Assembly: GCA_020064725.1 (NCBI GenBank)
Contig: JAGTWJ010000012.1
Span: forward strand, 1 to 50,664
Direction: 5' to 3'
DNA: 50,664 nt
Origin: Drechslerella dactyloides
Taxonomy: Eukaryota > Ascomycota > Orbiliomycetes > Orbiliales > Orbiliaceae
Both the position numbers and the translations under genes were made by a program. A model generated the notes under the pieces. That model was not told where the DNA came from and searched no databases. It saw only the letters and a program-made list of their open reading frames with translations. Shown here piece by piece: positions 35,990 to 46,499 of the stretch (position 1 is its first letter; each line of letters starts with the position of its first letter).

Positions 35990-37867
35990 ACGTCAATGAT
36001 AAGCGAACAGATCAGACAAGTAAGTGGATCACCTTACCACCCCATTTTAATGAAAATATTAATTTTATTATATAATATTATAGCTTTGGGTTAGATATAT
36101 ATTAAATAGTTTATTTATATGTTTAAAATATTTTTAATATGTTTGAATATTATATCTAGTTCTACTATATTAACTGTAGTGTAATACTTTTTTAGAGTCT
36201 TTTTTTGACTATATATTGTCTTGATAGTTTTTTGGTTTATTTATTTATACTATTTATTTATGGTATTTTGGTCTAGTATATTATTTGTTAATATATGGTA
36301 AGTATGTTTTTATATTATATATATTTTTTTATTTATTATTATTTACTTAATATTTTATTAATAGAGTGTAGTGTTGTGTTTTTTATATATATAAATATTA
36401 ATTAATATATTATAGTCTGTGTTTCTTTAGATAGCTGGTCTATAGCTACTAGTAGTAATATAGGAAAACTATTCTGGTACTGGGTAATCTGGTTTTTGAT
36501 TAGGTTTATTTATAGATTAGTTTTTAATAGGTTTAATAGTGTTTTTGTAGTCTAAATAACTGCTATATTTATAGTATCTAGATATGAATTTACTAGAATA
36601 ACTATTAGTAATTATATATTTAGCTTTAATAAAACTTTATTAAGATTATAAGATATAATATTAGTTTTAATAAAACTACTATATATGTTTTAAATATTAT
36701 TATAGTAGTAAATACCTTATAGAATCTAATAAAAAACTCTAGCTTAGAAATATGATTAATATATGTATATTAAATTTTCTATCTTATGGTTATATGTCTA
36801 TTTAATAGCTTAAAATAGTTAATATCCAGTAACTGAAGAATATATAATAAATATAATAGCATATAGATTATAATAATCTTATGTTTCTAACAATATAGCT
36901 CAAAGATAACAAAGTGGTAGCTTTTATAATTATTTAAAATTAATAATTAGTAATCTAAAATGTAGTACTATGCTATAAACTTATTAAAGTATTTTAACTA
37001 TTATAAAGTAAGCTTATTTGTTGTTTAACTGTTATTAGAAAGTATAATAATCTAATTTGTTGATAATTTTGTTGTTGTATATTAGTTAGCTAAATAGTGT
37101 TGTTTAGTAAGGATAATAAATAGTGGTATTATCTAATCTTCTGTGTTTATTTTTGGATAATTGTTGCTTATTTGTGATTCTTAGGCTATGTTAGCTTAGT
37201 TTTATTATATGTTTTAGTATTTGTAATAATAATAGTTGTAGATATTATATCTATTATAAAGTTAGTCTTGTTAAAGTTGTAGATATTATTATCTATAATA
37301 CTATATTTAATTTTTATAGTTTTTATTAACTAAAACCACTTACTAATAAATACAGAATCTTTATATTTCACTTATTAATAATTATATTTCCTGGATAAAT
37401 ATATCTATAACTTTAGATAGTATTTAATAAAGTTATTAGTTCATTTTTTACCAATATATTATATACTATTATTACTATATATTAATAATAACTAGTTAAC
37501 CATATTTTCTATATTACTTAGTCTAAGATAAAAGACTGTATATATAACTTAAATATATATAAATAATAGTATCCTCCTCTAATTTTATAAAGTTTTATAA
37601 TTTAGAGATATTATCATATTATAAAGAATAGTTATCATATTAGTAGACTAAGATAGTATAAAAAATATTATAATATTTAGTAATAATTTGAATACTTAAT
37701 TTTTGGTCTTTTTTTATAATTTCAATAGTTAAAAGAACTCTAGATTTAGTTATAGAGGCAGGTATTATAGTAGTTGTAGAGGTATAAGGTATAGGAGGAG
37801 TGGTGGGCACATAGGTGTGGTGAGGTGATCCACTTGCTTGTCTGATCCGTTCGCTTATCATTGACGT
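35990..37867 (-). mobile_element. Pogo/Fot1-like transposon, family P2, full length
   Basis: It is 1,878 bases, flanked by TA (35,988-35,989; 37,868-37,869), in the 3' region of C/B between chromodomain and 3' LTR. The ends begin ACGTCAATGATAAGCGAAC and contain two diverged AAGCG-type subrepeats; the right repeat is the better kept. The termini match the foldbacks and the left end of the MITE more closely than those of P1, while the encoded transposase is related to P1. It is a candidate autonomous ancestor for the foldbacks. Confidence 0.85.
36000..37790 (-). pseudogene. RIP-inactivated pogo/Fot1-type transposase (P2)
   Basis: The N-terminal part is still open on the minus strand (37,861 to 37,640) and contains SITKSRVLLTIEIIKKDQKLS...KYYNIFYTILVY, homologous to the N-terminus in P1c. 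The PLDV-type box lies near 36,815-36,845 (reversed ILQLLDINY). The start codon equivalent to that of P1c appears lost to mutation. The frame upstream of this point, reading into the inverted repeat, is not conserved in P1 and probably not part of the protein. Confidence 0.7.
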
Positions 37868-38791
37868 TAAAGAAAATAAAAGAATAAAAAATATAAAAAT
37901 AACAAATTTATTTATCTTATTCCTTTTTATATAATAAAATCTTATAAAATAATTCTTAGAATTATATATATAATATAGTATAAACTAGTATTAATTATAT
38001 TTAATAATATATATATATTAAAAAATATTATATTAAATATTAAAATTTATATATTATTATTTAGAAAAATTTTAAAATTAAAAGATTCTAAATTTTAAAT
38101 ATTTTTAGAAATATCTTAATTTTATGTTTAAAAATCTTTTATTTTTCTATAAATTTTTTTTTTTTAATATATAACTTTATTTAACTTAATATTAAGAAAG
38201 GATATTTTCTTTTTAATATAAAAAATCTAAGAAGATATTTTAATAGCTTTAGAAATAGCTTTTAATAATTTAATTTATTTAATCTTCAAGAATTTTAATT
38301 TCTCTTCCTTTTTTTAAATTTGTTAAAGAATTTGATTTATTATAATTATATTAATATCTATTAATAAAAAAACCTTAGAAAAAAATAAAAATATTTATAT
38401 TTAGAAATTATAATATAACTAAAACTAAAATATATATAAAATATATATTTTTAACTTTAAGTAAAAAAAAAAAAATAATCAATATCTTTTTTATTATAAA
38501 ACTCATATATAGTAACAAAATATTAATCTTACTTTTTAATCTAATAAACCTATTTAATATAACACTTAGAAACAAATTTTTATAATAATTAATAGATATA
38601 ACAAAATTATATTATATAAAAAATATATTAAAAAAAAAAAATATAAAATTACCTAAGAATATTAAGATTATACTATATTATATTTAATTATTTAATCTTA
38701 TTATATATAAAAAACCTATACCACTTTATTCTATACTACTTATATCTATATTAGAATTAGTATACCACTAATTCTTATAAAAAAAAAATAA
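37868..38791 (+). pseudogene. 3' region of chromovirus C/B, with antisense accessory frame relic
   Basis: The sequence continues the region of A from about 15,290 to 16,222. On the minus strand, roughly 38,350 down to 38,060, a frame with TAA/TAG at Gln positions reads KKEEKLKFLKIK, KLLKAISKAIKIS and then IFYIKKKISFLNIKLNKVIY, a Lys/Leu/Ile heptad pattern matching the antisense frames of A, M and D. A purine-rich run of A precedes the 3' LTR. No intact coding sequence remains. Confidence 0.5.
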
Positions 38792-39400
38792 TATTATAAA
38801 ATAATAAATATAATATTTACATATCTTATATAAACCAGATTCTTATACTAATATCTAATCCACCTAATATATAAAATAATATATCTATATATTTTATAAA
38901 TTAATCTTTTATATTAGATATATCTATATAAGTATATCTTATATAGATATTAAAATTATATAAAATATATTATTATATAAAAAGATAACTTATATAATTT
39001 TTCTCTCAAAACAAAAACTGCCATATTAAATCAAAAACATATAACAAACTATAGATTATAGATCATAAATTAATTTTTAGTAGAATTATAAGTTATAAAC
39101 CACTTAAATAATATATTAATATATTTTATTATTTTATATATTAAATATTATATATTTAACTAGTCTATTTTACTAATTAATTAATAATTTTTTTTTAGAT
39201 TTTATTAATTAATATTTAAATTATAATATCTTAATAAATAATTTATTCTATTATTATTATTATATACTTTATTCTAATAATTACTATTATATTTAATATA
39301 TATTTATCTTTTTTTATTAAGAAACCTGTACAGTAGTGATTGAGAGTCAGGGACTTTAGAGTGAAGTGCGTTCGACCCGGTCCTGGGCCGAAGTGTAACA
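38792..39400 (+). repeat. 3' LTR of chromovirus C/B
   Basis: Its left part is AT-converted (TATTATAA for TGTTATGG). The last 75 bases, from GAAACCTGTACAGTAGTG to GCCGAAGTGTAACA, are fully GC-rich and un-mutated, giving the intact LTR end of the family. It pairs with 5,840-6,442. Confidence 0.8.
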
Positions 39401-39925
39401 GTAACATATAGTTAATAAAAATATTTTTCTAAATTTTTAATTATATAATTTATTTAACTCTTTATTATTTAAATAATATTATATATATATAATAATAAAT
39501 AAAAAAAAAAATTATATATAAAAATATTCTTATAAAATAATTTATAAAATATTTTAAAAATATATATTATTTCTATTTTAAAAATAATTAATATAATTAA
39601 ATTAATTTATTTATTTTTTAAAAATTTAAATAAAAAATTTTTTTTATTAAAGATAATTTATTATATAGGTATATTATTATTTAATTAACCTTAATTTAAA
39701 ACACTTTAAAAAATCCTAAATCAATTAATATAATAAATATTTTATAATTAATTATTCTAATTATTTATTTTATAATTTTATTTCAAGTTTAGTCTAAATA
39801 ATAAAATATATTATTTTAATTTCTATATTTTTATTTTATAAATTATTTAAATTTTAATTAAAACTAGTTCTTTAATATTATTAAAATAGATTTTATATAT
39901 TTTAAAATAGTAATATATTGAATGG
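39401..39925. other. AT-rich non-coding tail of the transposon block
   Basis: No element or gene is recognised. Composition remains extremely AT-rich until about 39,920, then switches within about 20 bases to normal GC content at TTGGCCGCAGGCAGCTGG. Confidence 0.7.
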
Positions 39926-41141
39926 AATAGTTGGCCGCAGGCAGCTGGCCAGGCTTAAGTTACGAGATTGAAGCTCCGGGGACGAAAAGTATGTATGTAT
40001 CGATATCGCGATCGGAGGCTAGCTTCTCTATGTGATTAATTGATTTGGTCTATCGGTTATGCGTATATCTCACCATGCATTCTTTCAGACCATCGTACTC
40101 GTAAGAATCGATTTGCGGGGATAACAGTACTAGTATCCTAGATCTAAATACCGGGCATGTGATTCATGTATTTGTGATTCCGTACTCCGTGTATCTATAG
40201 CTAGCAGCCTGGTTCAGTTCACGGGGCATGGGGGTACGTAATATACGCATGCGTGCGTGGCGCCCATTAGACTAGCCCGAAGGCCCCCTGTAGCCTCGGG
40301 GACGCAACCCCCCGGCGGAGAATATGCCTCGGGGCTATGCAGGTCACTAGGTAAGCTATATATCCTGGTAGCCTGCATGTATGCGTGTCTTGGACGGTTG
40401 ACATGACAAGGGATAGGATGGCGTACTGGCAATCAGTATTACGTGCATACCCATACGATCGATATGATATTAGTTCCGACATGCTGCGAGATCCAGATAT
40501 CCAGCCACGCGCTAGCTTAAGATCGATATCAGACGCCGGGGCACGGGAGCACGTGAACGGCATTTCTGTACCAATCGGTAGACTGATTGCATGAGCGCCA
40601 CTCTATTTGTATACATCCTGATTTCGTGTTCACTATATCCATCGATGTATCCATCCTATATGCGACGTTTCACACCATGGGATATGAAACCAGGTATGAG
40701 ATTTCGCTACTGGTAACCCTATAATTCAACTGATTCATTACAGGAAGATGATATGGAAATGAAGACAATAACAGATAAATGAATGGAAGACAGAGAACAG
40801 ATACTAGATGTTGCCCGCTAGATACCAGTAAATGCCGCCATGACTCCTCAAACGCCGGTACCATCACGAATGCCACGCCAAATACACAATCTGCCCCGCC
40901 GCCTGTACACCCGCCTGCTGGCCAACTCGCACACACAGGTATATATTCTAGTATTAAGAAGCTTCGCGTCGATAGTCTAGTATTAAAAAGCTTGCCGGTC
41001 TCGAGCTCAGTCCGTGAGTTGGCTGCCCACGGATACATGTCCCCGAGGCCGACGCGAAGCTTCTTAATACTAGACTACCCAAACTTTAAACACCGCGCTG
41101 TAATCATGCGCGATGATATGCATAGCGCGCGTGATCCGCAG
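39926..41141. other. GC-balanced intergenic region without a convincing gene
   Basis: Short overlapping frames exist on both strands (for example 40,267-40,594 and 40,670-41,147) but none resembles a known family or shows fungal splice signals, and they overlap one another. The only structure seen is the three-copy repeat at 40,948-41,076. Part of the region may be the 3' untranslated sequence of the membrane-protein gene that ends at 41,142. Confidence 0.5.
40948..41076. repeat. 24-bp perfect inverted repeat with a third partial copy
   Basis: CTAGTATTAAGAAGCTTCGCGTCG at 40,948-40,971 recurs exactly in inverted form at 41,050-41,073. A third, direct copy of its first half (AGTCTAGTATTAA) lies at 40,974-40,986, and its inverse extends the right arm to 41,076. 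The spacer between the main arms is 78 bases. The transcript would fold into a stem-loop. It is not recognised as a terminator or a known element. Confidence 0.75.
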
Positions 41142-42073
41142 CTATAGTGGCACCGCACTACTGCCGGCTTTCGTTTCGATTCTGCTTGCGATGCGCGTCG
41201 AGGGCCTCGACGTCGTACGCTTCGGGATGCCCGCGTCCGCGTGCGGGCGAGAGTTTTCGCCGCGAATGTTGATGAAGCCGATGGTGATCATGAGGATTAG
41301 GGCGACGACTTCGGGGACGAGGGTTGCGCCGACGAGGTATTTTACGTTCTTGTGGTTGAAGGTTATGATGCTGACGTTGCGGTTGAAGGTTGAGTAGACG
41401 CCGTAGATTATGCGGACGAAGAGGGCGGCGATTGTGACGGTGAGGAGGGCGAGGGTCTGTCGATTACGCGTCGATTAGCTTTGATTCAAGTCACGAGAAA
41501 AAATGGGTCATCGGGAGATGGACTTACGTTAGATCCGCGCCCGCGCTTGAGCCAGCCGTACGCTAGGTATCCCGCCTGCACGATCGTGAGGACCAGGAAG
41601 AGAATCGTACCCGCCTGAATGCACGCCTTCGCCGTCCCGGACACGTTCCCGCTGGAGTCGTAATTCGTCGAACCGTAGATGAGGAGCACCAACGCGACAA
41701 TGTTCAACAGGCGGATCTTGCCGTGCAGCTGCTGCGCCGTGGGACTCGCGAGCATGCCGTGGCGCTCAGCCCAGGTCGCGAACAGCGCGGACTCGCACTC
41801 GAGCAGGCCGACGTATCCGATGGACAGCGTGACGATAAACGCGATCGCGGCCGAGGTGTTGCGGTAGTTGGACCCGTAGAAGACGAGCTCGGAGATGAAG
41901 CAGGCGAGGCGCGCCGCGCAGAGGAGGAAGGCGCCCCAGAAGCCGTAGCGCCAGGGGTAGCCGGCGCGCATGTACGAGATCCAGATGTAGGATGACGGGA
42001 TCATGAGGATCGCAAAGATGGCGAGGAAGACGACCGACGTGATCTCGATCGAGGAGAAGGGGACGTGCGCCAT
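41142..42073 (-). CDS. Seven-helix membrane protein, DUF7702-like, two exons
   Basis: Exon 1 is 42,073-41,528 (182 codons). A 71-base intron follows (41,527-41,457; donor GTAAGT, acceptor CAG). Exon 2 is 41,456-41,142, ending in TAG, for 286 residues. Both exons keep phase 0. Seven hydrophobic stretches lie at about residues 8-30, 44-63, 74-93, 119-136, 151-173, 183-203 and 223-246, with a hydrophilic, Arg/Ser-rich tail from about 250. The layout and motifs such as FVRIIYGVYSTFN in helix 6 and the Glu in helix 7 (VPEVVALILMI) resemble the fungal DUF7702 family of unknown function; that assignment is from memory of the family pattern. It is intact, with no RIP damage, although only about 1.2 kb from the AT-rich block. 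Confidence 0.85.
41457..41527 (-). other. Intron of the DUF7702-like gene
   Basis: On the minus strand it begins GTAAGTCC and ends GACAG. Length 71 is typical for ascomycetes. Removing it joins two hydrophobic coding blocks in frame; reading through gives a premature stop at 41,486. Confidence 0.85.
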
Positions 42074-43829
42074 TGCGGAGGCGGTGGTCGCGGACGACGC
42101 GTGAGTTCTGACTGGGAACTGTGTTGTTGATGTTGTATTTTGCGATTGGTGGCGGGTAACTGGGAATTGAGGAGACGGCGTGCTTGTTTACAGGTGCTGC
42201 TGAAGTTGATGATTCGACTGTCGACGTTCCACGATGGTCTTCTTACTCCTGGCGCCAATGCGCAGGTCTGCTAGTCAGCTATGCTGTCATAACCTATCGC
42301 TGCGAGTACGACCGAATCCGGCACCCGGAACTCTCTCCCGGGCAGCAAGACTCACTAGCGAAACTCTCTGTTCTCGCTGGTTCTTGAGGCTCAGGGGGGT
42401 TACGGGGCAGCTATCCGACCCGATTAGTCAAGGAAAGCAAAAGCTTGTTCGACTCAAGCCTTCGCCCAGGCAGCCTGGCCAATCGAACTGATTACAACAT
42501 GCCCACAGCATGAACGGGCGTAGCAGTACGTAAGCTACGTAAGACGACGGCAAGAAGTAGCTTGATCAAGCCACGAGCCGGTTAACCGAGGCGCCAGCGC
42601 GGCCGGGCAGCTCAGCCTCCAGTGCGAGTACGAGCGAAAGAGGAAAAGAGCGTCAATTACCGTATTATATGCCAGTGCGCAATGGGGCTCTAGCAGGCAG
42701 ACAGTTCCATTCGTGCATTCATGTAGGTTGATTCCACTGGCGCAATTCTTTAACCTCCCGTAGTCGGTTCCAGATGTTATATTGAACTCGTTGCTGATGC
42801 AGGTATTCCCGATAAAGTGTCATCGGTGACACCGGGCGACGTGCAGATGGGGTGCGTCGGCCTTACCTCAGCGGCTGCCGTTCCCATCCACTGTATTGGA
42901 TCTATCCGAACGGATGGGGAAGGGAACGCGAATCGTAGGCGTAGATGAAAAATAACTCGCTGGCGCGATCACTGAACCATGAAGATCGGGCATGCGATTC
43001 GTCGTAGGCGTATTCAGTGACAGACCATGAGGCTGATTTCGAAATTCTGAATTCTGAGTGAAACAAAAACCGATGCGATGTAGTATAACGCAATCGCAAT
43101 GGTGCTGCTGCACCGTGTGGGCTGCGGACGTCGAGATGCAAATGTCGGTTCAGCCCTCCGGCCGAGAAATCTGAGCTATTCGGTTATTGCGACTGGGAGT
43201 TGTGATCTCGATCAGATAAGCTAAGACAATTGCCAAACCTCTGGTCCCAACCTTGTTACCAAGTGATATGTTGGATAAAAATATGCTTTTTCGCAGGACT
43301 CGACTATAGACTTTTAAGAACATCGAGTCGAATTCCAGACGTACTATTTCGCGGTCAGCGCAAAGCACCCGTATTCGCGAATCCGGTTGATATTGTTTGC
43401 TATAACGTTATTGATTTATCGCGCTTCGGCTGAGTGGACGCGAGCCCACCTTCCCTCACTCGATCCCGCAGCCATATCTTTTCCTATTCAGTTGTCCATT
43501 GCGGGCACGTTGAAAGATAAGAAAACTCGAGTTATCAGTGGAGATATCCCATCGATATAAAATTCCTTACATACATATACTACTGCCCCACCACCCCTAC
43601 AGACAAGGTAAAATGATGTAGCCCTACCTACTTGGTTTAGGCTCTCGGTTCCAACGTAGTAAGAATGGGCCAAAACACTAGCCGCCAGCCGCAGATGCCC
43701 TGATCTTTACGCTGAACACGACTTCAACGCGCATGCTCAGCACTCCACCAACGTCTCCAGAACGACTGCTCAAATGCACCCGCAGAATGTATAAGCCGCT
43801 ACGGCGATGTAATCGTTAAACCCTCTATT
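42074..43829. other. Intergenic region between divergent genes
   Basis: Normal GC content. Many short frames on both strands have no family resemblance or supporting splice sites. Two short direct repeats are seen: GCGAATCGTAGGCGTA near 42,928 and a related GCGATTCGTCGTAGGCGTA near 42,993. Nothing else is supported. It should contain the promoter of the membrane-protein gene next to 42,074. Confidence 0.5.
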
Positions 43830-44113
43830 TTCCGCACCCACAAATATGGCGCCGCCGTGTTGCTGTCTCCGAGTCTTTCGTATTTCTTTGGCCTCCCTCG
43901 ACGCGTCTCTTTCGAATCATCCTTCCTTCCTCCTCTTCATCCCATCGCTCCATCACACTCCCTTCATGATAGCGTAGGACCGCAGGTTACGGCGCAATCG
44001 AGTTCCACCTTCCCTTTCATTCGATCTATCTTTTGATATTGCATCTTCTGCAATCTATCTCTTTCTTTTTTCCCCATTCGTTTGACCGAGTTTTGAGCTT
44101 GCTCGCGAGCATA
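43830..44113 (+). promoter_or_regulatory. Pyrimidine-rich promoter and 5' leader of the methyltransferase-helicase gene relic
   Basis: The plus strand is strongly C/T-rich from about 43,855 to 44,060 (CTTCCTTCCTCCTCTTC at 43,920-43,936 and TCTCTTTCTTTTTTCCCC near 44,058), the usual look of ascomycete core promoters and leaders. It ends at the first in-frame ATG with A at -3 (ATAATGAGG, 44,114). No TATA element is evident. Confidence 0.4.
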
Positions 44114-44966
44114 ATGAGGAAAGGGGTCAGCGCCAAGCGACCGCGTGAAGATGCGGCCGAGCCTGTTGCAGCTGCGGACAACCGCGCCCCGGAACAGACG
44201 ATTGCTGCTACCCGTCCGCGTCGTGCTCGTATCTCTGTGAAACTCTCGAACTTGCACTTGAGCCCAAGGAGCTAAGGACCAAGTGAAGCTCAAATCTGGC
44301 AGAGTAGACCTACTGCTCAGTTTTTAGAGTCCGTTTGTGGTAAGTTGATTGAAGCCTTCTCCGTCTGGGATACTGGTCGCTTGACATCATCGAGTCCGGC
44401 TTTTTGAGATCCGAAGTTCCGTATTCTCTCCCTCCTCCAATGACGTGGCGGAGTTGCAAACTCCAACCCGCCATCATCGACGGCGCTGCGAATGCAGTCC
44501 TCTCACGTTTTCCAAGAAGAAGTACAAGATTCGCTAACACATCTTGTGTCACAACAGTTCCGAGGTTGAGTTCTGGTGCAGTGTCTGGAATTCTGCAACC
44601 ATCACCGGTGCTCTTAATTCGACTGCCGTTGCTCACAGAGCTGCTAAGAACAGCCTGTCTGCTGAAGTTCCACAAGAAAATGTCGTACCTCATCTTGGAA
44701 AACGCAAGAGGGCTGCAGTTCCAGCCCCCTCCGATGATGGCGGCTCGGAGTTTGAAACTCCGCCGCCGTCGTCGGAGGGGGAATCGGAATACGGGACTTC
44801 AGATCCCTCCGGAGACGAGTCCGACTTTGACGACCCGCCCACTGATTCTGATGCATATAGTGATGCGTCTGCTTCGCGTCAATCCACGAAAGGGAAGGCG
44901 AGGACCAAGGTTGCGAAGGCGACGTTTGATATATTCAGGCACACGACCAAGAAGCTTCAAAACTGA
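44114..44966 (+). pseudogene. N-terminal region: basic start and acidic linker
   Basis: From ATG 44,114 it reads MRKGVSAKRPREDAAEP, a likely nuclear localisation signal, up to a TAA at 44,273-44,275. After a disordered stretch that contains an inverted duplication, a second frame (to TGA 44,964-44,966) gives LGKRKRAAVPAPSDDGGSE, then a Ser/Asp/Glu-rich acidic segment and KVAKATFDIFRHTTKKLQ, which belongs to the conserved run-up to the methyltransferase domain. Either an intron lies between the two frames or the link is broken; no clear donor/acceptor pair was identified. Confidence 0.6.
44402..44812. repeat. Inverted duplication of about 115 bases
   Basis: The reverse complement of about 44,402-44,522 aligns with about 44,690-44,812 at roughly 75-80% identity. 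Shared blocks include TCTTGGAAAACG, GATGATGGCGG, GGAGTTTG and AACTCCGCC. The right arm is the coding version (LGKRKRAAVPAPSDDGG...). The spacer is about 165 bases. Confidence 0.8.
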
Positions 44967-45019
44967 TGTATCCGCTGGGCGCACACAGATCCGTCAAAAT
45001 TGCCGCCGCGATCAAGGGT

Positions 45020-46465
45020 GCCCCCCGAGCAAGTGGACGCCGGAGACCATCAACGAGCTGCCGCCGCTCTCATCCATCCAGGACATTTTCTTCGATCTAA
45101 CGAAAAGGAAACAAGTCGCTTGTCGAAGTATCCAAACATCTCAATGACCGCCCGCTCCGAGTTGCAACCATGTGTCGGGCACAGAAAGCCCCTTGTTGGC
45201 ACTTGGGCTGATAACCACACACCTCAAATCCATATTCGGCGCCGAGATGAAGATCGACCACGTATTTTCCTGCGAGATAGAGCCGTGGAAGCAGGCGTAC
45301 ATCGAGCGAAACTTCCAACCCCCAATCCTCTTCCGCGATGTTTGTGAGCTCGGAGAAGAGTATGCAACAACCGCATACGGAGCCAAAGTGAAGGTGCCCG
45401 GTGACTGCGATCTCCTGGTCGCCGGAACGTCCTGTGTTGACTACAGCAGTCTCAACAATTTCGGCAAAGGACTGAACGACGGTGGAGAGTCCGGGCGGAC
45501 ATTCTGGGGCATGTTCAGCTGGGTGCAAAAACACCGTCCGAAAATCGTCATCCTCGAGAACGTCTGCAAGGCGCCTTGGGGCAGGTCGTAACTGAATTCG
45601 AAGGCATCGGGTACGCGGCCGGGCACACCCGCTTCGATACCAAAAACTACTACATTCCGCACACCCCGCCAGCGCGGCTACCTGGTCGCCTTCAACACGG
45701 ACAACGTGTTCTTCCAGCAACCTGGTCCAGATGGTCAACGACCTGACCAGACCGCTTCCGTCTCATTCGAGTCCTTCTTGCTGGAGTCTGACGATCCAGA
45801 GTGTTGGAGGCCAGACAAAGCTAATCCGAGGAAACGTCCAGGCAAAAGCACATGAATGGACTGCGTGTGAGATCCGGCATACTAACGCCCGGACAAGTGA
45901 GAACTTGGGTCGCCAGAGGCCATTATAACCGACTGGCAAGAGTCCGGAACCACCAAATATCCTGACTTCCCCTGGCAAGTGGGGCGGGATGCAGGTAGAC
46001 CGAGTCAACGACTTCTCGACATCTCATATCTTCGCAATGTCAAGAAAGGGATGGACATTTCGTACAAGGCCCGCCTCTGGAATCTGAGCCAAAATGTCGA
46101 CCGAGACACAGAGGGCAAGAGTGGTGGAATCTCGCAGTGCCTCAAACCCGATGATCCCATACCTCACAGCCAGAGGCGGACCGATGATCGGGTCGAGCTG
46201 TTGTCTCTCCAAGGCCTGCCGTCGAACAGCTCCTCCTAACCAGAGAACCCGAGGCAAACCTCAAAGATTTGGCAGGTAACGCAATGAGCAGCACCGTCGT
46301 CGGAACCGCTATCGTCGCTGCGCTCATCACAGGCAAGAAGCTCCTTGAAGGATCTGACCTGAAGTCCCCCGCGTCAACAAACAGGCACACGCAGAGAAGC
46401 CTCTCGTCGCGCTACCCACACAACCAGACTTTCAGCATCTGGACCTTGCAGGCTCATCACAACTA
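45020..46465 (+). pseudogene. C5-cytosine methyltransferase domain (broken)
   Basis: The lead-in LPPLSSIQDIFFDL is near 45,058-45,099. HLNDRPLRVATM ends at 45,172, where one base is missing; the next frame continues SGTESPLLALGLI (cofactor motif I, Thr/Glu-rich variant). Motif IV is AGTSCVDYSSLNN with the catalytic Cys at 45,433-45,435. Motif VI is ILENV at 45,550-45,564, followed by a frameshift after APWG. Then come NYYIPHT and, in another frame, RQRGYLVAFN (about 45,640-45,700). Motif IX-X remains as YKARLWNLSQNVDRDTEG (46,063-46,116) and LAGNAMSSTVVGTAI (46,266-46,310). The catalytic Cys lies in SCV instead of the usual PCQ, as I recall for this fungal subfamily. Confidence 0.8.
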
Positions 46466-46499
46466 AGAGTTAAGGATCTCTTGAAAATCGCAATGAGAA

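Larger units (their letters stand above)
1..39925. other. AT-rich, RIP-mutated transposon block (AT isochore)
   Basis: Almost every base is A or T, TA-rich strings are everywhere, and no open frame longer than about 75 codons exists in nearly 40 kb. Recognisable transposon reading frames are present but broken mainly by TAA/TAG in place of CAA/CAG/TGG and by Asp-to-Asn and Cys-to-Tyr changes, which fits C-to-T mutation on either strand as known for repeat-induced point mutation in Pezizomycotina. Most of the block is assigned to elements listed separately. GC-rich islands occur almost only at element termini. The attribution to RIP rather than another AT-driving process is inference. Confidence 0.9.

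Noticed and set aside
1..39925. Mitochondrial DNA as the source of the AT-rich half
   Set aside because: It contains nested nuclear transposons with chromodomain retroelements, RIP-type stops and no rRNA, tRNA or respiratory genes, and it is joined directly to intron-bearing nuclear genes.
40267..40594. Overlapping 98- and 69-codon frames on opposite strands
   Set aside because: They overlap each other, lack splice signals and resemble no family; open frames of this size are expected by chance at this GC content.
41113..41397. 94-codon plus-strand frame
   Set aside because: It lies antisense to exon 2 of the DUF7702-like gene, which is supported by splice sites and hydrophobic segments.
43488..43673. 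61-codon minus-strand frame in the intergenic region
   Set aside because: No family resemblance, no promoter-like context and no conserved motif.
45097..45738. 213-codon minus-strand open frame, one of the longest in the window
   Set aside because: It lies opposite the methyltransferase domain, whose plus-strand motifs are unmistakable; it is an antisense shadow of GC-rich coding sequence.
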